From NCBI GenBank assembly GCA_903813345.2, contig CAIIXF020000007.1:1367730-1431729 (forward strand): a DNA stretch of 64,000 nucleotides. Reading direction: 5' to 3'. Source of the stretch: Owenia fusiformis. Taxonomy: Eukaryota; Annelida; Polychaeta; Sabellida; Oweniidae. The translations under genes and the position numbers were made by a program. The notes under the pieces were generated by a model, which was not told where the DNA came from, did not search any database, and saw only the letters and a program-made list of their open reading frames with translations. Positions 61,733 through 64,000 of this stretch are shown piece after piece (the first letter of the stretch is position 1; every line of letters begins with the position of its first letter).

Positions 61733-62927
61733 TCATCTATCTTCCATTGGAGACAAGACTGCAACAATCTTATCTAGACCTCTTGTAGTGGCCTCTGTCA
61801 AGGCAGTGTTGCCGAACATGTCTTTAATATCAGATCTTGCTCCACATTCAAGTAGAAATGTAACTATTCCCAAATAGTCAAAGGTGACAGCCTGGAATTC
61901 AGAAAAATATAAAGGAACTTAGCATGTTTCACTTCATTGTATCTAAGAATTTCATCAAGGTTGAATTGAACTGAATTGGTTAAACTGAGATGCCCTTCAT
62001 TGAGGCTGACTACATTTAGGCAGATTTCATTGATGCTGACTACATTTAGGCAGATTTCATTGAGGTTGACTACATTTAGGCAGATTTCATTGATGTTGAC
62101 TACATTTAGGCAGATTTCATTGAGGTTGACTACATTAAGGCAGATTTCATTGACCTTGACTACATTTAGGCAGATTTCATTGATGTTGACTACATTTAGG
62201 CAGATTTCATTGATGTTGACTACATTTAGGCAGATTTCATTGATGTTGACTACATTTAGCCAGATTTCATTGAGGTTGACTACATTTAGGCAGATTTCAT
62301 TGAGGTTGACTACATTTAGGCAGATTTCATTGATGTTGACTACATTTAAGCAGATTTCATTTAGGTTGACTACATTTAAGCAGATTTCATTGATGTTGAC
62401 TACATTTAAGCAGATTTCATTGATGTTGACTACATTTAAGCAGATTTCATTTAGGTTGACTACATTTAAGCAGATTTCATTGAGGTTGACTACATTTAGG
62501 CAGATTTCATTGATGTTGACTACAATTAGGCAGATTTCATTGATGTTGACTACATTAAGGCAGATTTCATTAAGGTTGACTACATTTAAGCAGATTTCAT
62601 TGATGTTGACTACATTTAGGGAAATTTCATTGATGTTGACTACATTTAGGCAGGTTTCATTGATGTTGACTAATCTTCATTCTTTCATCAACTTGATGTT
62701 GACCAAAGTTACTTTATCTCCTTAATTAAATAATTTATTTTATTATTTCAATCATTGGCTTAACTCCTTCTGATAAATATCACTAAAAACTATGATATCA
62801 CACGAATACATAATTGTGAACACTTACCACATGTAGAGCTGTTCTTTTATCATAGTCCCCACTGTTGATATTCGCTCCAGCAAGGTACCATGACCTCAGA
62901 CCTTCTAGATCATTTATTGCAGCAAGA
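61733..62927 (-). CDS. ASPG-like asparaginase/lysophospholipase, C-terminal ankyrin part (5' part outside window)
   Basis: The last two coding exons on the minus strand are 62828-62927 (enters with the last base of a codon, ends in phase 0) and 61733-61891 (ends TGA). Together they encode 85 residues. The first carries LAAINDLEGLRSWYLAGANI and ends YDKRTALHV; the second carries FDYLGIVTFLLECGARSDIK then FGNTALTEATTRG. These are two ankyrin repeats (D..G.TALH, A...G....V..LL..GA), and the LEGLRSWYLAGA sequence closely matches the C-terminal ankyrin region of the 60-kDa lysophospholipase/L-asparaginase ASPG. The catalytic asparaginase domain must lie beyond position 64000. Both flanking introns are largely minisatellite. 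Assignment to ASPG rests on short segments only. Confidence 0.7.
61990..62675 (+). repeat. 30-bp minisatellite, ~22 units, in ASPG-like last intron
   Basis: Very regular 30-bp units with TTGACTACATTTAGGCAGAT followed by TTCATTGATG. Variants are TTTAAG for TTTAGG and GAGG for GATG. The period of 30 leaves a 249-codon plus-strand frame open (LTTFRQISLM repeat), antisense to the gene. It has no start or splice context of its own and is treated as spurious. Confidence 0.95.
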
Positions 62928-63074
62928 CTGTAAATAAAATTTGAATAAAATTGATTATGTGCACAAAACACTATCATTAGCTGGAGTCCTCATTAACATT
63001 CCCTCCTTACATAGACACAAAATGCTAAACTGGACTTTTACTTTAAAATATTATTTTGTTGGTAAACACATTTC

Positions 63075-64000
63075 CGTAAAGTTCCACTCCAACAAATGAC
63101 AAAACCTTTAAAGTTCCACTCCAACAAATGACAAAACCTTTAAAGTTCCACTCCAACAAATGACAAAACCTGTAAAGTTCCACTCCAACAAATGACATAC
63201 CTGTAAAGTTCGACTCCAACAAATGACATACCTGTAAAGTTCGACTCCAACAAATGACATACCTGCAAAGTTCCACTCAAACAAATGACATACCTGCAAA
63301 GTTCCACTCAAACAAATGACAAAACCTGCAAAGTTCCACTCCAACAAATGAAGTACCTGCAAAGTTCCACTCAAACTAAATGACATACCTGCAAAGTTCC
63401 ACTCCAACAAATGACAAAACCTTCAAAGTTCAAATCCAACAAATGACAAAACCTGCAAAGTTCCACTCCAGCAAATGAAGTACCTGCAAAGTTCCACTCA
63501 AACTAAATGACATACCTGCAAAGTTCCACTTCAACAAATGACAAAACCTGCAAAGATCCACTCCAACAAATGACAAAACCTGCAAAGTTCCACTCCAACA
63601 AATGAAGTACCTGCAAAGTTCTACTCAAACTAAATGACATACCTGCAAAGTTCCACTCCAACAAATGACAAAACCTTCAAAGTTTAACTCCAACAAATGA
63701 CATACCTGTAAAGTTCCACTCCAACAAATGACATACCTGTAAAGTTCCACTCCCAACAAATGACATACCTGTAAAGTTCCACTCCAACAAATGACATACC
63801 TGTAAAGTTCCACTCCAACAAATGACATACCTGCAAAATTCCACTCCAACAAATGACATACCTGCAAAGTTCCACTCCAACAAATGACATACCTGTAAAG
63901 TTCCACTCCAACAAATGACATACCTGTAAAGTTTAACTCCAACAAATGACATACCTGTAAAGTTCCACTCCAACAAATGACATACCTGTAAAGTTCCACT
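63075..64000 (+). repeat. 31-bp minisatellite running off the window edge, in ASPG-like intron
   Basis: About 30 units of roughly 31 bp: AAAGTTCCACTCCAACAAAT followed by GACATACCTGT, with GACAAAACCTG and CTCAAACTAAATG variants. With a 31-bp unit all three minus-strand frames are visited in turn and none contains a stop, which produces several overlapping open frames. These are artefacts. The array continues past position 64000. Confidence 0.95.

Noticed and set aside
61976-62725. 249-codon plus-strand open frame with an LTTFRQISLM repeat
   Set aside because: It is entirely a 30-bp minisatellite inside an intron of the antisense ASPG-like gene. The period is a multiple of three, so openness is automatic.
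63043-63999. Several overlapping minus-strand frames with SGTLQVCHLLEWNF repeats
   Set aside because: A 31-bp minisatellite read in successive frames; no start, stop or splice context and no domain.

Overview
This window is intron-rich, AT-rich animal nuclear DNA. Genes have many short exons with GT-AG introns, and the spaces between them are filled with foldback elements, short terminal-inverted-repeat (TIR) transposons and minisatellites. The protein families and repeat style suggest a marine invertebrate, perhaps a mollusc or another lophotrochozoan, but the sequence does not fix the taxon. No prokaryotic or viral genes were seen. I assembled exons by hand from splice sites, reading phase and family motifs; none has transcript support.

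Layout. 1-17.3 kb is non-coding: a ~100-bp satellite (1.4-3.5 kb), a diverged ~550-bp repeat (6.5-9.1 kb), and small MITE-like elements at 14-16.4 kb. 17.4-19.6 kb (+) encodes a small single-pass membrane protein whose intron carries a 1-kb transposon with a 9-bp target duplication. 21.1-23.3 kb (-) is a complete six-exon gene for a secreted ApaH-like/PPP-type metallophosphatase. 24.9-27.4 kb (-) is a three-exon C1GALT1-like beta-1,3-galactosyltransferase. 28.9-46.1 kb (-) is a 23-exon gene whose exons join in phase to give 929 codons: UBA, coiled coil, UBX, Gly/Met heptad repeats, a ZYG11-like pre-LRR segment, then about 12 leucine-rich repeats. Only 85 bp away, 46.2-56.9 kb (+) is an 11-exon lysosomal acid phosphatase (ACP2-like) gene. 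61.7 kb to the window edge (-) is the ankyrin-repeat C-terminus of an ASPG-like asparaginase/lysophospholipase.

How the genes relate. There is no operon. The UBX-LRR and ACP2-like genes are divergent and probably share a promoter with ETS-like sites and a Grainyhead-like AACCGGTT. The phosphatase, galactosyltransferase and ACP2-like products all enter the secretory or lysosomal route; the UBA-UBX-LRR protein looks like a cytosolic ubiquitin/p97 adaptor.

Most notable points: the UBA-UBX-LRR architecture, which I do not recognise from a named family; two independent tandem duplications that copy a 3' splice site together with the start of its exon (eight copies in the UBX-LRR gene, two in-frame copies in the ACP2-like gene); a transposon whose ends are built from 16-17-bp tandem repeats; and a 4.5-kb structure with 740-bp inverted arms inside an intron.
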